Shown one piece after another: positions 21,739 through 31,876 of a stretch of 64,000 bases of DNA. Location of the stretch: NCBI GenBank assembly GCA_945952465.1, contig CAMFIB010000001.1, positions 992,001 to 1,056,000 on the forward strand, given 5' to 3'. This DNA comes from an uncultured Pseudomonadota bacterium (lineage in GTDB: Bacteria; Pseudomonadota; Gammaproteobacteria; Burkholderiales; Burkholderiaceae_C). The translations under genes and the position numbers were made by a program. Every line of letters begins with the position of its first letter. Positions within the stretch are counted from its first letter, which is position 1. A model generated the notes under the pieces. That model searched no databases, was not told the origin of the DNA, and saw only the letters and a list, made by a program, of their open reading frames with translations.

Positions 21739-24192
21739 ATGCGGGCCATGCAGCACCTCGACTCCGCCCCGTCAGCCCGTGGCGAATGGCTGGTGCCGGT
21801 GCTGGCGGGCCTGGTCGCCGGCACCGCGCTGCAGTTGCGGCAGCCAGAACTGTGGGAGGCCTCGATTTATGCATGTTTTGCGCTTCTTGTCAGCGCCAGT
21901 GCTGGATTTGTAGCTATCAAAAGCAGAGCGCCCTGGCTGCGCGTGGGCATGGCCCTGCTGGCCGGCGCGCTGCTCGGGTTCGGCGCCACCGGGTGGCGGG
22001 CGACGGTGTTCGAGGCCGGCGCGCTGCGGCCGGCGCTGGAAGGCATCGACCTGATCGTCGAAGGCACGGTGGCCGCCATGCCGCAGCGTTCCGATGCCGG
22101 CCTGCGCTTCGTGTTCGACGTGGACAGTGCGGCGACGCCCGCCGGTGAGCCGGTGGCGCTGCCGCCGCGGCTGTCGGTTGGCTGGTATGGCGCCTTTCCC
22201 TTCGGCGCGAGCGGCCGCACCCCGGAGAAGGAGCCGCCCGAGGTTCGCGCGGGCGAGCGCTGGCGGCTGGCGCTGCGCCTGAAGGCGCCGCACGGCGGTG
22301 TGAACCCCTTCGGTTTTGACTACGAGCTGTGGCTGTGGGAGCGCGGCATCCAGGCCACCGGCGCGGTGCGCGACGGCCGCGGGGCGCCGCCGTCGGTGCG
22401 GCTGGACGACGGCCGCTGGCGGCACCCGGTGGAGCGGGCCCGGCAGGCGGTGCGCGACGCCATCGTGCTGCAGGTGGCCGACCGGCCGCTGGCCGGTGTG
22501 ATTGCCGGGCTGGTGACTGGCGACCAGAACGCCATCGAGCGGGCCGACTGGGACGTCTACCGCGCCACCGGTGTCGCGCACCTGATGAGCATTTCCGGCC
22601 TGCACATCACCATGTTCGCCTGGCTCGCAGCGGCGCTGATCGGCGCACTGTGGCGGCGCAGCGGCTGGCTGTGCCGCCGGCTGCCGTCGCCCACCGCTGC
22701 GCTGGCGGGCGGCCTGCTGCTGGCCGGTGCCTATGCGCTGTTCAGCGGCTGGGGCGTGCCGGCCCAGCGCACCATCTGGATGCTGGCCACCGCCGCCGTG
22801 CTGCGGCTGGCCGCCCTGCGCTGGCCCTGGTGGGCGACGGCGCTGCTGGCGATGGCGGTGGTGGTCGCGGCCGACCCCTGGGCGCTGCTGCAGGGCGGCT
22901 TCTGGCTGAGCTTCGTCGCGGTGTCGGTGCTGTTCCTGGTCGATCCGGGGCGCGAAAAGGACGAGCAGCCAGACGACTCGCGTGCCCGCCGCTTCTGGCG
23001 CCGCATCGCCGGGCTGCTGCATGAACAGTGGGTCGTCACGGTGGCCCTGACGCCTCTGTCGCTGCTGCTGTTCAACCAGGTCTCCATCGTCGGGCTGGTC
23101 GCCAACCTGCTGGCGATTCCCTGGGTCACGCTGGTCGTCACGCCGCTGGCCATGCTGGGCGTGATTGCTGCCCCGCTGTGGACGGTGGCGGCGCAGGCGG
23201 TGCGCGGCCTGGGCTGGTGGCTGCAGTGGCTGGCCGGCCTGCCGCTGGCCACCGTGTCGCTCGCCGCGCCGCCGCTGTGGGCCGGCGTGGCCGGGGTGGC
23301 GGGCGGCGTTTTACTGGCCATGCGGCTGCCGTGGCGGGCCCGGCTGCTCGGCCTGCCGCTGCTGCTGCCGGTGCTGCTGTGGCAGGTGCAGCGACCGCTG
23401 CCGGGCGAGTTCGACCTGCTGGCCGCCGACATCGGCCAGGGCAACGCGGTGCTGGTGCGCACCGCCACCCACGGCCTGCTGTTCGACGCCGGCCCGCGCT
23501 TCTCGGCCGACAGCGACGCCGGCCATCGCGTGCTGCTGCCGCTGCTGCGGGCGCTCGACGAGCGGCTGGATCTGGTCATGCTGAGCCACCGCGACCTCGA
23601 CCACGTGGGCGGCGCGCCCGCCGTGCTGGCGATGCAGCCGCAGGCCGCGCTGACCAGCTCGGTCGAGCCCTCGCATGCGCTGTGGGCGCAGCGGCCGGGC
23701 CGGCGCTGTGAAGCCGGCCAGCGCTGGAGCTGGGACGGCGTGGCCTTCGAGGTGCTGCACCCGGCGCCGGCCGACTACGACCAGCCCGCCCGCAGCAACG
23801 CGATGAGCTGCGTGCTGCGCGTCGTCAGTGCCGGCGGCCGCAGCGCCTTGCTCGCCGGTGACCTGGAGGCCGCGCAGGAGGCCAAACTGGTCGCGGCCGG
23901 CGCGCCGCTGGCGGCCGACTGGCTGCTGGTGCCGCACCACGGCAGCAAGACCTCGTCGTCCGGGGTGTTCCTCGACGCGGTGAAGCCCGGCCTGGCGGTG
24001 GTGCAGGCCGGCTACCGCAACCGCTTCGGCCACCCGGCGCCCGAGGTGCTGACCCGCTATTCGGCGCGCGGCATAGCGGTGGTCGATTCCAGCCACTGCG
24101 GGGCGCAGCTCTGGCGCTCCGGAGAACCGGCCCAGGCCATCTGCCAGCGGACCGACGACCTGCGCTATTGGCGACACCGGCCGCCCGGTTGA
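21739..24192 (+). CDS. comEC: DNA internalization-related competence protein ComEC/Rec2
   Basis: An 817-residue inner-membrane DNA uptake channel. The N-terminal region (DUF4131-like, three helices) is followed by the Competence domain (GLVTGDQNAI, GVAHLMSISGLHITMFAWL) and a C-terminal metallo-beta-lactamase domain (DIGQGNAVLV, LSHRDLDHVGG, LVPHHGSKTSSS). The start at 21739 (MRAMQHLDS) has an AAGGGG ribosome site; ATGs at 21721 and 21748 are alternatives. Residues about 43-62, in a hydrophobic segment, are encoded by a dispersed repeat (21866-21925). Whether the host is naturally transformable is not shown. Confidence 0.94.
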   Translation: MRAMQHLDSAPSARGEWLVPVLAGLVAGTALQLRQPELWEASIYACFALLVSASAGFVAIKSRAPWLRVGMALLAGALLGFGATGWRATVFEAGALRPALEGIDLIVEGTVAAMPQRSDAGLRFVFDVDSAATPAGEPVALPPRLSVGWYGAFPFGASGRTPEKEPPEVRAGERWRLALRLKAPHGGVNPFGFDYELWLWERGIQATGAVRDGRGAPPSVRLDDGRWRHPVERARQAVRDAIVLQVADRPLAGVIAGLVTGDQNAIERADWDVYRATGVAHLMSISGLHITMFAWLAAALIGALWRRSGWLCRRLPSPTAALAGGLLLAGAYALFSGWGVPAQRTIWMLATAAVLRLAALRWPWWATALLAMAVVVAADPWALLQGGFWLSFVAVSVLFLVDPGREKDEQPDDSRARRFWRRIAGLLHEQWVVTVALTPLSLLLFNQVSIVGLVANLLAIPWVTLVVTPLAMLGVIAAPLWTVAAQAVRGLGWWLQWLAGLPLATVSLAAPPLWAGVAGVAGGVLLAMRLPWRARLLGLPLLLPVLLWQVQRPLPGEFDLLAADIGQGNAVLVRTATHGLLFDAGPRFSADSDAGHRVLLPLLRALDERLDLVMLSHRDLDHVGGAPAVLAMQPQAALTSSVEPSHALWAQRPGRRCEAGQRWSWDGVAFEVLHPAPADYDQPARSNAMSCVLRVVSAGGRSALLAGDLEAAQEAKLVAAGAPLAADWLLVPHHGSKTSSSGVFLDAVKPGLAVVQAGYRNRFGHPAPEVLTRYSARGIAVVDSSHCGAQLWRSGEPAQAICQRTDDLRYWRHRPPG
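21866..21925 (+). repeat. Dispersed ~60-bp element, copy D, in frame inside comEC
   Basis: CTTCTTGTCAGCGCCAGTGC, then TGGATTTGTAGCTATCAAAA aligns with the core of the other copies. The stretch is visibly richer in A and T than the flanking gene. It encodes the hydrophobic segment FALLVSASAGFVAIK without breaking the frame. Confidence 0.75.
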
Positions 24193-24213
24193 GGAAGCCC
24201 CCATTTGGTGCAG

Positions 24214-24230
24214 TGGGCCTGGAAATTGCT
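24214..24230 (+). promoter_or_regulatory. Possible sigma-54 promoter for the ATP-grasp/alpha-E operon
   Basis: GGGCCTGGAAATTGCT has GG and GC separated by exactly ten bases (24216-24217 and 24228-24229) and a perfect TTGCT at the -12 element; the -24 element is only a partial match. A TTTGGTGCA half-site that resembles an NtrC site lies just upstream (24204-24212). The predicted transcript start is about 20 bp before the ATG at 24262. Confidence 0.35.
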
Positions 24231-24261
24231 AAGCTAGCTCACAAGGAAAAATTGGTGGCTC

Positions 24262-25779
24262 ATGCACAAATTCGACGAGATGTATACCGAGTTGCCCTAC
24301 AAGTTCTTCACCGACGGCGAAGAGATTCGGGACCACTACAAGCTGTACGACGCGTGGCTGGCACGCCAGCCCGGCGACATGATGCGCAAGCGGCGCGAGG
24401 AGGCGGAGCTGATCTTCCGCCGCGTCGGCATCACCTTCGCGGTCTACGGCGCGAAGGATGAAGACGGCTCCGGCACCGAACGGCTCATACCGTTCGACCT
24501 GATCCCGCGCGTCATCCCGGCCAATGAATGGTCGGAAATGGAGAAAGGCCTGGCCCAGCGGGTCACCGCGCTGAACCGCTTCATCCACGACGTCTACCAC
24601 GACCAGGACATCATCAAGGCCGGCATCGTGCCGGCCGACATGATCCTGAAGAACGCCCAGTTCCGCCCCGAGATGGTGGGCGTGGACGTGCCCAACAACC
24701 TGTACTCGCACATCGCCGGTATCGACATCGTGCGCGCCGGCAACGCGCAGGGCGGTGGCGACTACTACGTGCTGGAAGACAACCTGCGGGTGCCCAGCGG
24801 CGTGAGCTACATGCTGGAAAACCGCAAGATGATGATGCGGTTGTTCCCCGACCTGTTCAACCAGCACCGCGTGGCGCCGGTCGCGCACTACCCCGACCTG
24901 CTGCTCGAAACGCTGCGCGCCTCGGCGCCGCCCGCCACCGCCGACCCGACCGTGGTCGTGCTCACCCCCGGCATGTACAACAGCGCCTACTTCGAGCACG
25001 CCTTCCTCGCCCAGCAGATGGGCGTCGAGCTGGTCGAGGGGCAGGACCTGCTGGTGAAGGACGACTTCGTTTACATGCGCACCACGCGCGGGCCGAAGCG
25101 GGTCGACGTGATCTACCGCCGCGTCGACGATGACTTCCTGGACCCCACCGTGTTCCGGCCCACCTCCACGCTGGGCTGCGCCGGGCTGGTGAACGCCTAC
25201 CGCGCCGGCAACGTGACGATCTGCAACGCGATCGGCACCGGCATCGCCGACGACAAGTCGATCTACCCCTACGTGCCGAAGATGATCGACTTCTACCTCG
25301 GCGAGAAGCCGTTGTTGAACAACGTGCCGACCTACATCTGCCGCAACGCGGAAGACCTCAACTACACGCTGGCCAACCTGAAGGACCTGGTGGTCAAGGA
25401 GGTGCACGGCGCCGGCGGCTACGGCATGCTGGTGGGGCCGGCGTCGACCACCGCCGAGATCGAGGAATTCCGCAAGGCGCTGCTGGCCAACCCGGCCGGC
25501 TACATCGCGCAGCCCACGCTCAGCCTGTCGAGCTGCCCCACCTTCGTGGAGAGCGGCATCGCGCCGCGCCACATCGACCTGCGGCCTTTCGTGCTGTCCG
25601 GCAAGGAGGTGCAGATGGTGCCCGGCGGCCTCACCCGCGTGGCGCTGAAGGACGGCTCGCTGGTGGTGAATTCGTCGCAGGGCGGCGGCACCAAGGACAC
25701 CTGGATTCTGGAAACGCCCGGCCACCCCACGCCGGTGCCGGGCCAGAGCCAGTCGCAATCTCGCAGCAAGGAGGACTGA
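24262..25779 (+). CDS. Circularly permuted type 2 ATP-grasp protein
   Basis: A 505-residue stand-alone circularly permuted ATP-grasp protein. It shows DMMRKRREEAELIFRRVGIT, IPRVIPANEW, DIIKAGIVPAD, LEDNLRVPSGVSYMLENRKM, LTPGMYNSAYFEHAFLA and VVKEVHGAGGYGMLVGP, in the order of this family. These enzymes are predicted ATP-dependent carboxylate-amine ligases. The ATG at 24262 starts the conserved FDEMY region. The alpha-E gene follows after 2 bp, so the two domains that are fused at 14904-17534 are separate here. A putative sigma-54 promoter precedes it. Confidence 0.93.
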   Translation: MHKFDEMYTELPYKFFTDGEEIRDHYKLYDAWLARQPGDMMRKRREEAELIFRRVGITFAVYGAKDEDGSGTERLIPFDLIPRVIPANEWSEMEKGLAQRVTALNRFIHDVYHDQDIIKAGIVPADMILKNAQFRPEMVGVDVPNNLYSHIAGIDIVRAGNAQGGGDYYVLEDNLRVPSGVSYMLENRKMMMRLFPDLFNQHRVAPVAHYPDLLLETLRASAPPATADPTVVVLTPGMYNSAYFEHAFLAQQMGVELVEGQDLLVKDDFVYMRTTRGPKRVDVIYRRVDDDFLDPTVFRPTSTLGCAGLVNAYRAGNVTICNAIGTGIADDKSIYPYVPKMIDFYLGEKPLLNNVPTYICRNAEDLNYTLANLKDLVVKEVHGAGGYGMLVGPASTTAEIEEFRKALLANPAGYIAQPTLSLSSCPTFVESGIAPRHIDLRPFVLSGKEVQMVPGGLTRVALKDGSLVVNSSQGGGTKDTWILETPGHPTPVPGQSQSQSRSKED

Positions 25780-25781
25780 GC

Positions 25782-26741
25782 ATGTTGTCGAGAACAGCCG
25801 ACCATCTTTTCTGGATGTCCCGCTACACCGAGCGCGCGGAGAATACGGCGCGCATGCTGGACGTCAACTACCAGACCTCGCTGCTGCCGCAGTCGGCCGC
25901 CGTGGCCCAGTTCGGCTGGCAGGGCCTGCTGAGCATCAGCGAGCTGCTGCCCGCCTACACGGCCAGGCACGGCGAGATCCGGCCTGCCAGCGTCATGGAA
26001 TTCATGGTGCGCGACGAGAGCAACCCGTCGAGCATCATTTCCTGCGTGCGTGCGGCCCGCGAGAACGCGCGCGCGGTGCGTGGCACGCTGACCACCGAGG
26101 TCTGGGAAACCCAGAACCAGACCTGGCTGGAACTGAACCGCATGCTGCGCTCCGGCGAGTTCGAGGCCGACCCGGCGCAGTTCTTCGAGTGGGTCAAGTT
26201 CCGCTCGCACCTGTCGCGCGGCGTCACGGTGGGCACCATGTTGATGGACGAGGCGCTGTATTTCATGCGCCTGGGCACCTTTCTGGAGCGTGCCGACAAC
26301 ACCGCCCGGCTGGTGGACGTGAAATTCCATGCGCTGCAGAGCGACTTTTTCGGCGCCGCCAGCGCCAAGGACCAGGAGTACGACTTCTACCACTGGAGCG
26401 CCATCCTGCGCAGCGTGTCCGGCTTCGAGATCTACCGCAAGGTCTACCGCGACGTCATCAAGCCGGAACGGGTGGCCGAGCTGCTCATCTTGCGCCCCGA
26501 CATGCCGCGTTCGCTGCACGCCAGCCTCAACGAGGTGCTCAACAACCTGGCCATGGTGGCCGGGGAGAGCGCCAGCGAGACGCTGCGGCGTGCCGGCAAG
26601 CTGCGGGCCGAACTGCAGTACGGCAAGATCGACGAAATCCTCGCCACCGGCCTGCACGCCTTCCTGACCCAGTTCCTGGACCGGGTGAACGAGCTGGGCA
26701 GCTTCGTCAGCAAGGATTTCCTGCTGCCGTCGGCCGGCTGA
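25782..26741 (+). CDS. Alpha-E domain protein (DUF403)
   Basis: A 319-residue, almost entirely helical alpha-E protein. The signature start MLSRTADHLFWMSRYTERAE and the later TFLERADNTARLVDVKFH and YRKVYRDVIKPERVAELLIL define the family. It is thought to act together with circularly permuted ATP-grasp enzymes and transglutaminases. In many proteobacteria the same operon continues with a transglutaminase and the proteasome-like Anbu peptidase; here the next gene is rimP, so Anbu is absent at this site. Confidence 0.93.
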   Translation: MLSRTADHLFWMSRYTERAENTARMLDVNYQTSLLPQSAAVAQFGWQGLLSISELLPAYTARHGEIRPASVMEFMVRDESNPSSIISCVRAARENARAVRGTLTTEVWETQNQTWLELNRMLRSGEFEADPAQFFEWVKFRSHLSRGVTVGTMLMDEALYFMRLGTFLERADNTARLVDVKFHALQSDFFGAASAKDQEYDFYHWSAILRSVSGFEIYRKVYRDVIKPERVAELLILRPDMPRSLHASLNEVLNNLAMVAGESASETLRRAGKLRAELQYGKIDEILATGLHAFLTQFLDRVNELGSFVSKDFLLPSAG

Positions 26742-26779
26742 CTGGGCGGCCGGCACGGAGCGCCGCTGCCCGGGTTGCG

Positions 26780-26808
26780 TTGCAACATGGGGGCGAACGC
26801 GCTACAAT
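26780..26808 (+). promoter_or_regulatory. Strong sigma-70-type promoter for the rimP-nusA-infB operon
   Basis: TTGCAA (26780-26785) and TACAAT (26803-26808) are separated by exactly 17 bp. Transcription should begin near 26815 and run through a hairpin leader into rimP, whose GTG start is at 26901. Confidence 0.65.
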
Positions 26809-26817
26809 GAGGGCTTC

Positions 26818-26861
26818 ACGACCAAACGGGCGGGTAATCACCGCCCGTTTTTTTTGGTCGT
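26818..26861 (+). terminator. Leader hairpin with U-tract (candidate attenuator) before rimP
   Basis: CGGGCGG (26827-26833) pairs with CCGCCCG (26841-26847) around the loop GTAATCA, followed by eight T. ACGACC (26818) and GGTCGT (26856) extend the pairing outside. It lies just downstream of the predicted start site of the rimP promoter and upstream of the rimP start. This fits either an attenuator of the operon or a terminator for read-through from the alpha-E gene. Confidence 0.7.
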
Positions 26862-26900
26862 TTGTTTTTTGAATTCGCAATTTCGGGGTACGACCGGCCA

Positions 26901-27500
26901 GTGGCGCTGCAGCAAACCGTTGAAAACACCGTGACCGGCCTCGGTTACGACCTGATCGAGATCGAGAAATCGGCCGGGGGATTGCTGCGCATCACGATCG
27001 ATCTGCCCTGGGAGCCGGGCGCCGCCGAGGAGCAGTTCCTCAACGTCGAGGATTGCGAGAAGGTGACGCGCCAGCTGCAGTTCGCGCTGGAGGTGGAGGG
27101 GGCCGATTACCGCCGCCTGGAAGTGTCGTCGCCGGGCATCGACCGGCCTCTGCGGCACGAGCGCGATTTCGAGCGTTTCCAGGGCGAGCTGATCGACCTG
27201 ACGCTGAAGGCCCCGATGGGCGCCGCCGCGCAGGGGCAGGTGGCGGCCAACCGCAAGAAGTTTCGTGGCCGGCTCGAGAAGGCGGCCACCGGCTGGCAGA
27301 TCGTCTGGAGCGACGAGCCGCCGGCAAAGCCGGGCCAGAAGGTCGGCAAGAACAACAAGAGACAGGCCGCACCGTTGCAGGTGCTGGGTTTTTCGCTGGA
27401 CGAGCTGCGCGACGCGCGGCTCGCCGCTATCGTGGATTTCAAGGGGCGCAAGCCGCGGGACGCGGCGCGCCCCGGACCGTTGACAGGAGAGCAGGAATGA
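26901..27500 (+). CDS. rimP: Ribosome maturation factor RimP
   Basis: RimP assists 30S subunit maturation. The 199-residue protein begins [18 protein letters not shown], the conserved family start, which selects the GTG at 26901 over an upstream TTG at 26862 that would begin inside the leader. The motif [10 protein letters not shown] is intact. A lysine-rich insertion ([23 protein letters not shown]) makes it somewhat longer than the E. coli protein. The TGA stop overlaps the nusA ATG (ATGA). It is first of the operon rimP-nusA-infB-rbfA-truB. Confidence 0.93.
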   Translation: MALQQTVENTVTGLGYDLIEIEKSAGGLLRITIDLPWEPGAAEEQFLNVEDCEKVTRQLQFALEVEGADYRRLEVSSPGIDRPLRHERDFERFQGELIDLTLKAPMGAAAQGQVAANRKKFRGRLEKAATGWQIVWSDEPPAKPGQKVGKNNKRQAAPLQVLGFSLDELRDARLAAIVDFKGRKPRDAARPGPLTGEQE

Positions 27501-28993
27501 ATCGCGAAATGCTGATGCTGGTGGATGCCATCTCGCGCGAGAAGAACGTCGAGCGCGACGTGGTGTTCGCGGCCGTGGAGTCGGCGCTGGCCCAGGCCAC
27601 CAAGAAGCTGTACCCCGGCGAGGTCGACATCCGCGTGGCGATCGACCGCGACAGCGGCGCCTACGAAACCTTCCGCCGCTGGCTGGTGGTGCCGGACGAC
27701 GCCGGCCTGCAGAACCCGGACGCCGAAGAACTGCTCATGGACGCCCGCGAGCGCATCGCCGACGTCGAAGAGGGCGAGTACATCGAGGAAGGCGTCGAGT
27801 CCGTGCCGATCGGCCGCATCGGCGCCATGGCGGCCAAGCAGGTCATCCTGCAGAAGATCCGCGACGCCGAGCGCGAGATGCTGCTGAACGACTTCATGTC
27901 GCGCGGCGACAAGATCTTCGTCGGCACCGTCAAGCGCATGGACAAGGGCGACCTGATCGTCGAGAGCGGCCGCGTCGAGGGCCGGCTGAAGCGGGGCGAG
28001 ATGATCCCCAAGGAAAACCTGCGCACCGGCGACCGCGTGCGGGCCATGATCATGTCGGTCGATCTCACCTTGCGTGGTGCGCCCATCCTGCTGTCGCGCA
28101 GCGCGCCTGAGTTCATGATCGAGCTGTTCAGCCAGGAAGTGCCGGAAATCGAGCAGGGCCTGCTGGAGATCAAGAGCTGCGCCCGCGACCCGGGCTCGCG
28201 CGCCAAGATCGCGGTGCTGAGCCACGACAAGCGGGTCGATCCCATCGGCACCTGCGTCGGCGTGCGCGGCACCCGTGTGAACGCCGTCACCAATGAGCTG
28301 GCCGGCGAACGCGTGGACATCGTGCTGTGGTCGGAAGACCCGGCGCAGTTCGTCATTGGCGCGCTGGCGCCGGCCAACGTGTCGTCGATCGTGGTCGACG
28401 AGGAAAAACACGCGATGGACGTGGTGGTGGACGAGGAAAACCTCGCCATCGCGATCGGCCGCGGCGGCCAGAACGTGCGCCTGGCGTCCGATCTGACCGG
28501 CTGGAAGATCAACATCATGGACGCCGCCGAATCGGCGCAGAAGGCGGCCGACGAAACGTCTGTCATCCGCGAGCTGTTCATGGAAAAGCTGGATGTCGAC
28601 CAGGAAGTGGCCGACATCCTGATTTCGGAAGGTTTCACCAGCCTCGAGGAAGTGGCCTATGTGCCGCTGCAGGAAATGCTGGAGATCGAGAGCTTCGACG
28701 AGGACACCGTCAACGAGCTGCGCACCCGCGCCAAGGGCGCGCTGCTGACGATGGAGATCGCCCGGGAAGAAAGCGCCGAGGGTGTGTCGCAGGAGCTGCG
28801 CGACGTCGAGGGCATCACGCCCGAGATCGTTGAGCAGCTCAAGGCCGCCGGCGTGAGCACCCGCGACGATCTGGCCGACCTGGCCACCGACGAACTCACG
28901 GAGATCACCGGCCAGACGGCAGAGGATGCCACCGCTTTGATCATGACGGCACGCGCGCACTGGTTCACCAGCGACGCCGCGCAAGAGTCGTGA
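27497..28993 (+). CDS. nusA: Transcription termination/antitermination factor NusA
   Basis: NusA binds RNA polymerase and controls pausing, termination and antitermination. The 498-residue protein has the N-terminal polymerase-binding domain ([18 protein letters not shown]), an S1 domain ([20 protein letters not shown]), the KH domains ([30 protein letters not shown]) and two C-terminal acidic repeats that contain [15 protein letters not shown]. The ATG at 27497 overlaps the rimP stop, indicating translational coupling. Confidence 0.97.
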   Translation: MNREMLMLVDAISREKNVERDVVFAAVESALAQATKKLYPGEVDIRVAIDRDSGAYETFRRWLVVPDDAGLQNPDAEELLMDARERIADVEEGEYIEEGVESVPIGRIGAMAAKQVILQKIRDAEREMLLNDFMSRGDKIFVGTVKRMDKGDLIVESGRVEGRLKRGEMIPKENLRTGDRVRAMIMSVDLTLRGAPILLSRSAPEFMIELFSQEVPEIEQGLLEIKSCARDPGSRAKIAVLSHDKRVDPIGTCVGVRGTRVNAVTNELAGERVDIVLWSEDPAQFVIGALAPANVSSIVVDEEKHAMDVVVDEENLAIAIGRGGQNVRLASDLTGWKINIMDAAESAQKAADETSVIRELFMEKLDVDQEVADILISEGFTSLEEVAYVPLQEMLEIESFDEDTVNELRTRAKGALLTMEIAREESAEGVSQELRDVEGITPEIVEQLKAAGVSTRDDLADLATDELTEITGQTAEDATALIMTARAHWFTSDAAQES

Positions 28994-29023
28994 TCATGAA
29001 GGCCCCATCGAGGAACGCACAGA

Positions 29024-31873
29024 ATGTCCAGTACCACAGTCGCCGAGTTCGCCACCGAGCTCAAGAAATCCGCTGAGACGCTGCTCGACCAGCTGCGCGC
29101 AGCCGGCGTCAGCAAGTCCACCCGCGACGACGCCCTGACCGATGCCGACAAGCAGAAGCTGCTCGGCTTTTTGCAGGCCAGCCATGGCACCGCGTCGGCC
29201 GACCGCAAGAAGATCACGCTGGTGAAAAAGCAGACCAGCGAGATCAAGCAGGCCGACGCCACCGGCCGCGCCCGCACCATCCAGGTCGAGGTCCGTAAGA
29301 AGCGCACCTTCATCAAGCGGGACGACGAGGTCGAGGCGGGTGCGCCCGAGCCGGTTGCCGAGGCACCGGCCGTGCCCGCTGCCCCGGTGATCGACGACGC
29401 TGAACTGGCCCGCCGCGAGGAAGAAGCGCGCCGCCAGGCGGAGCTGCTGCGCCGCCAGGAAGAGGAGCTTGCCGAGCGCCGCGCCCAGCGCGAAGCCGAG
29501 GAGCGCGCCGCCGCCGAAGCGGCCGAGCGCCAGCGGGCGCAGGCGCAGGAGCAGGCCCGCGCCGAGCAGGCCGCTGCCGCGTCGGCCGATGCCGACGCCG
29601 AAAAGGCACGCCGCGAAGCCGACGCCAAGGCCGCCGCCGAGGAAGCGCGCCGCGCGGCTGAAGCCGCGTCCAAGGCCCGCGCCGCCGACGAGGCCGCACG
29701 CGCCGCCGACCTGCAGGAACGCCGCCGCAAGGCCGAGGCCGAAGCCGCCGGCATCCGCGCGATGATGGCCACGCCCAAGAAGGTGCTGATCGCCAAGAAG
29801 CCGGAAGAAGTGAAGCCGGTTGCCAAGGCCGACCCCAACAAGCCCGGCATGAAGGGCACGCTGCACAAGCCGGCCACCACGGCGCGCCCGGGTGCGCCGG
29901 CCGCTCCAGCCGACGGCGCCAACAAGGAAGTCAAGTCGGCGAAGCTCTCGTCGAGCTGGGCCGGCGATCCGGCCAAGAAGAAGGAAATCAAGACCCGCGG
30001 CGATTCGAGTGGCGGCGTTGGCCGTGGCTCGTGGCGCGGTGGCCCGCGCGGCCGCCGCACCGGGAACGACCGCCACGACCGCTCCGATGCCGGTCAGGCC
30101 GTTCAGACCGAGATGCGGGTGCTCGAGGTGCATGTGCCCGAAACCATCACCGTGGCCGAGCTGGCGCACAAGATGGCGGTCAAGGCCTCGGAAGTGATCA
30201 AGACGCTGATGAAGATGGGCCAGATGGTCACCATCAACCAGCCGCTGGACCAGGACACCGCGATGATCATCGTGGAGGAAATGGGCCACAAGGCGGTGGT
30301 GGCGGCGCTGGACGACCCGGAAGCCTTCACCGACGAGGACGTGCAGGCGCACGACGCCGAGTCGCTGCCGCGCGCGCCGGTCGTCACCGTGATGGGCCAC
30401 GTCGACCACGGCAAGACCTCGCTGCTGGACTACATCCGCCGCGCCAAGGTGGCGGCGGGCGAAGCCGGCGGCATCACGCAGCACATCGGGGCGTACCACG
30501 TGGAAACCCCGCGCGGCATGGTCTCGTTCCTCGACACGCCGGGCCACGAGGCGTTCACCGCCATGCGGGCGCGCGGCGCGAAGGCGACCGACATCGTGAT
30601 CCTGGTGGTGGCCGCCGACGACGGCGTCATGCCGCAGACCAAAGAGGCCATCAAGCACGCGAAGGCGGCGGGCGTGCCCATCGTGGTCGCGATCAACAAG
30701 ATCGACAAGCCCGATGGCAACACCGACCGCGTGAAGCAGGAACTGGTGGCCGAGGAAGTGGTGCCGGAAGAGTACGGCGGCGAGTCGCCGTTCGTGCCGG
30801 TGTCGGCCAAGACCGGCCAGGGCATCGACGACCTGCTGGAACAGGTGCTGCTGCAGGCCGAGGTGCTGGAGCTGAAGGCGCCGGTCGATGCCGCCGCCAA
30901 GGGCCTGGTCATCGAAGCGCAGCTCGACAAGGGCCGCGGCCCGGTCGCCACCGTGCTGGTGCAGTCCGGCACGCTCAAGACCGGAGACGTGGTGCTGGCC
31001 GGCCAGACCTATGGCCGCGTGCGCGCCATGCTGGACGAGAACGGCAAGCCGATCAAGACCGCCGGCCCGTCCATCCCGGTGGAAATCCAGGGCCTGACCG
31101 AAGTGCCGCAGGCCGGCGACGAGTTCATGGTGATGACCGACGAACGCCGCGCCCGCGAGATCGCGACCTACCGTGCCGGCAAGTTCCGCAACACCAAGCT
31201 GGCCAAGCAGCAGGCCGCCAAGCTGGAGAACATGTTCTCCGACATGACGGCGGGCGAAGTCAAGACGGTGCCGATCATCGTCAAGGCCGACGTGCAGGGT
31301 TCGCAGGAAGCGTTGGCCGCCTCGCTGCTCAAGCTGTCGACCGACGAGGTCAAGGTGCAGATGGTCTACACGGCCGTCGGCGGCATCAGCGAGTCCGACG
31401 TGAACCTGGCGATCGCGTCCAAGGCCGTCATCATCGGCTTCAACACGCGGGCCGACGCCGGCGCGCGCAAGCTGGCCGAGAGCAACGGCGTGGACATCCG
31501 CTACTACAGCATCATCTACGACGCGGTGGACGAGCTGAAGGTCGCGATGTCGGGCATGCTGGCGCCGGAGAAGCGCGAAGAGGTCATCGGCACGGCCGAG
31601 ATCCGCACGGTGTTCGTGGCGTCGAAGATCGGCACGGTGGCGGGCTGTATGGTCACCTCCGGCCAGGTCACGCGCAACGCCCACTTCCGCCTGCTGCGCG
31701 AGAACGTGGTGGTCTACACCGGCGAACTCGACTCGCTGAAGCGCATGAAGGACGACGTGCGCGAAGTCAAGGAAGGCTTCGAGTGCGGTATCAAGCTCAA
31801 GAACTACAACGACATCAAGGAAGGTGATCAGCTGGAGTTCTTCGAGATCAAGGAAATCGCGCGGACGCTGTAA
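29024..31873 (+). CDS. infB: Translation initiation factor IF-2
   Basis: IF-2 is the GTPase that places initiator fMet-tRNA on the ribosome. The 949-residue protein has an N-terminal IF2_N domain, a very long Ala/Glu/Arg-rich charged region (about residues 120-260), a glycine/arginine stretch near residues 325-350, a second IF2_N domain ([20 protein letters not shown]) and the G domain: G1 GHVDHGKTS near residue 456, G3 DTPGHEAF, G4 NKID. The C-terminal beta barrels and the IF2 signature follow. It lies 30 bp after nusA. Confidence 0.97.
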   Translation: MSSTTVAEFATELKKSAETLLDQLRAAGVSKSTRDDALTDADKQKLLGFLQASHGTASADRKKITLVKKQTSEIKQADATGRARTIQVEVRKKRTFIKRDDEVEAGAPEPVAEAPAVPAAPVIDDAELARREEEARRQAELLRRQEEELAERRAQREAEERAAAEAAERQRAQAQEQARAEQAAAASADADAEKARREADAKAAAEEARRAAEAASKARAADEAARAADLQERRRKAEAEAAGIRAMMATPKKVLIAKKPEEVKPVAKADPNKPGMKGTLHKPATTARPGAPAAPADGANKEVKSAKLSSSWAGDPAKKKEIKTRGDSSGGVGRGSWRGGPRGRRTGNDRHDRSDAGQAVQTEMRVLEVHVPETITVAELAHKMAVKASEVIKTLMKMGQMVTINQPLDQDTAMIIVEEMGHKAVVAALDDPEAFTDEDVQAHDAESLPRAPVVTVMGHVDHGKTSLLDYIRRAKVAAGEAGGITQHIGAYHVETPRGMVSFLDTPGHEAFTAMRARGAKATDIVILVVAADDGVMPQTKEAIKHAKAAGVPIVVAINKIDKPDGNTDRVKQELVAEEVVPEEYGGESPFVPVSAKTGQGIDDLLEQVLLQAEVLELKAPVDAAAKGLVIEAQLDKGRGPVATVLVQSGTLKTGDVVLAGQTYGRVRAMLDENGKPIKTAGPSIPVEIQGLTEVPQAGDEFMVMTDERRAREIATYRAGKFRNTKLAKQQAAKLENMFSDMTAGEVKTVPIIVKADVQGSQEALAASLLKLSTDEVKVQMVYTAVGGISESDVNLAIASKAVIIGFNTRADAGARKLAESNGVDIRYYSIIYDAVDELKVAMSGMLAPEKREEVIGTAEIRTVFVASKIGTVAGCMVTSGQVTRNAHFRLLRENVVVYTGELDSLKRMKDDVREVKEGFECGIKLKNYNDIKEGDQLEFFEIKEIARTL

Positions 31874-31876
31874 GCC

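Noticed and set aside
26810-26870. A tRNA gene in the rimP leader, as in the metY-rimP operon of E. coli
   Set aside because: The region forms one long hairpin with a U-tract; no cloverleaf or TPsiC-like sequence is present.
26862-26900. A longer RimP starting at TTG 26862
   Set aside because: The start would lie just after the hairpin U-tract and add residues that do not resemble the family; GTG 26901 gives the conserved N-terminus.
29313-29699. Arg/Pro-rich frames on both strands in the first third of infB
   Set aside because: They arise from the repetitive Ala/Glu/Arg codons of the IF-2 linker.
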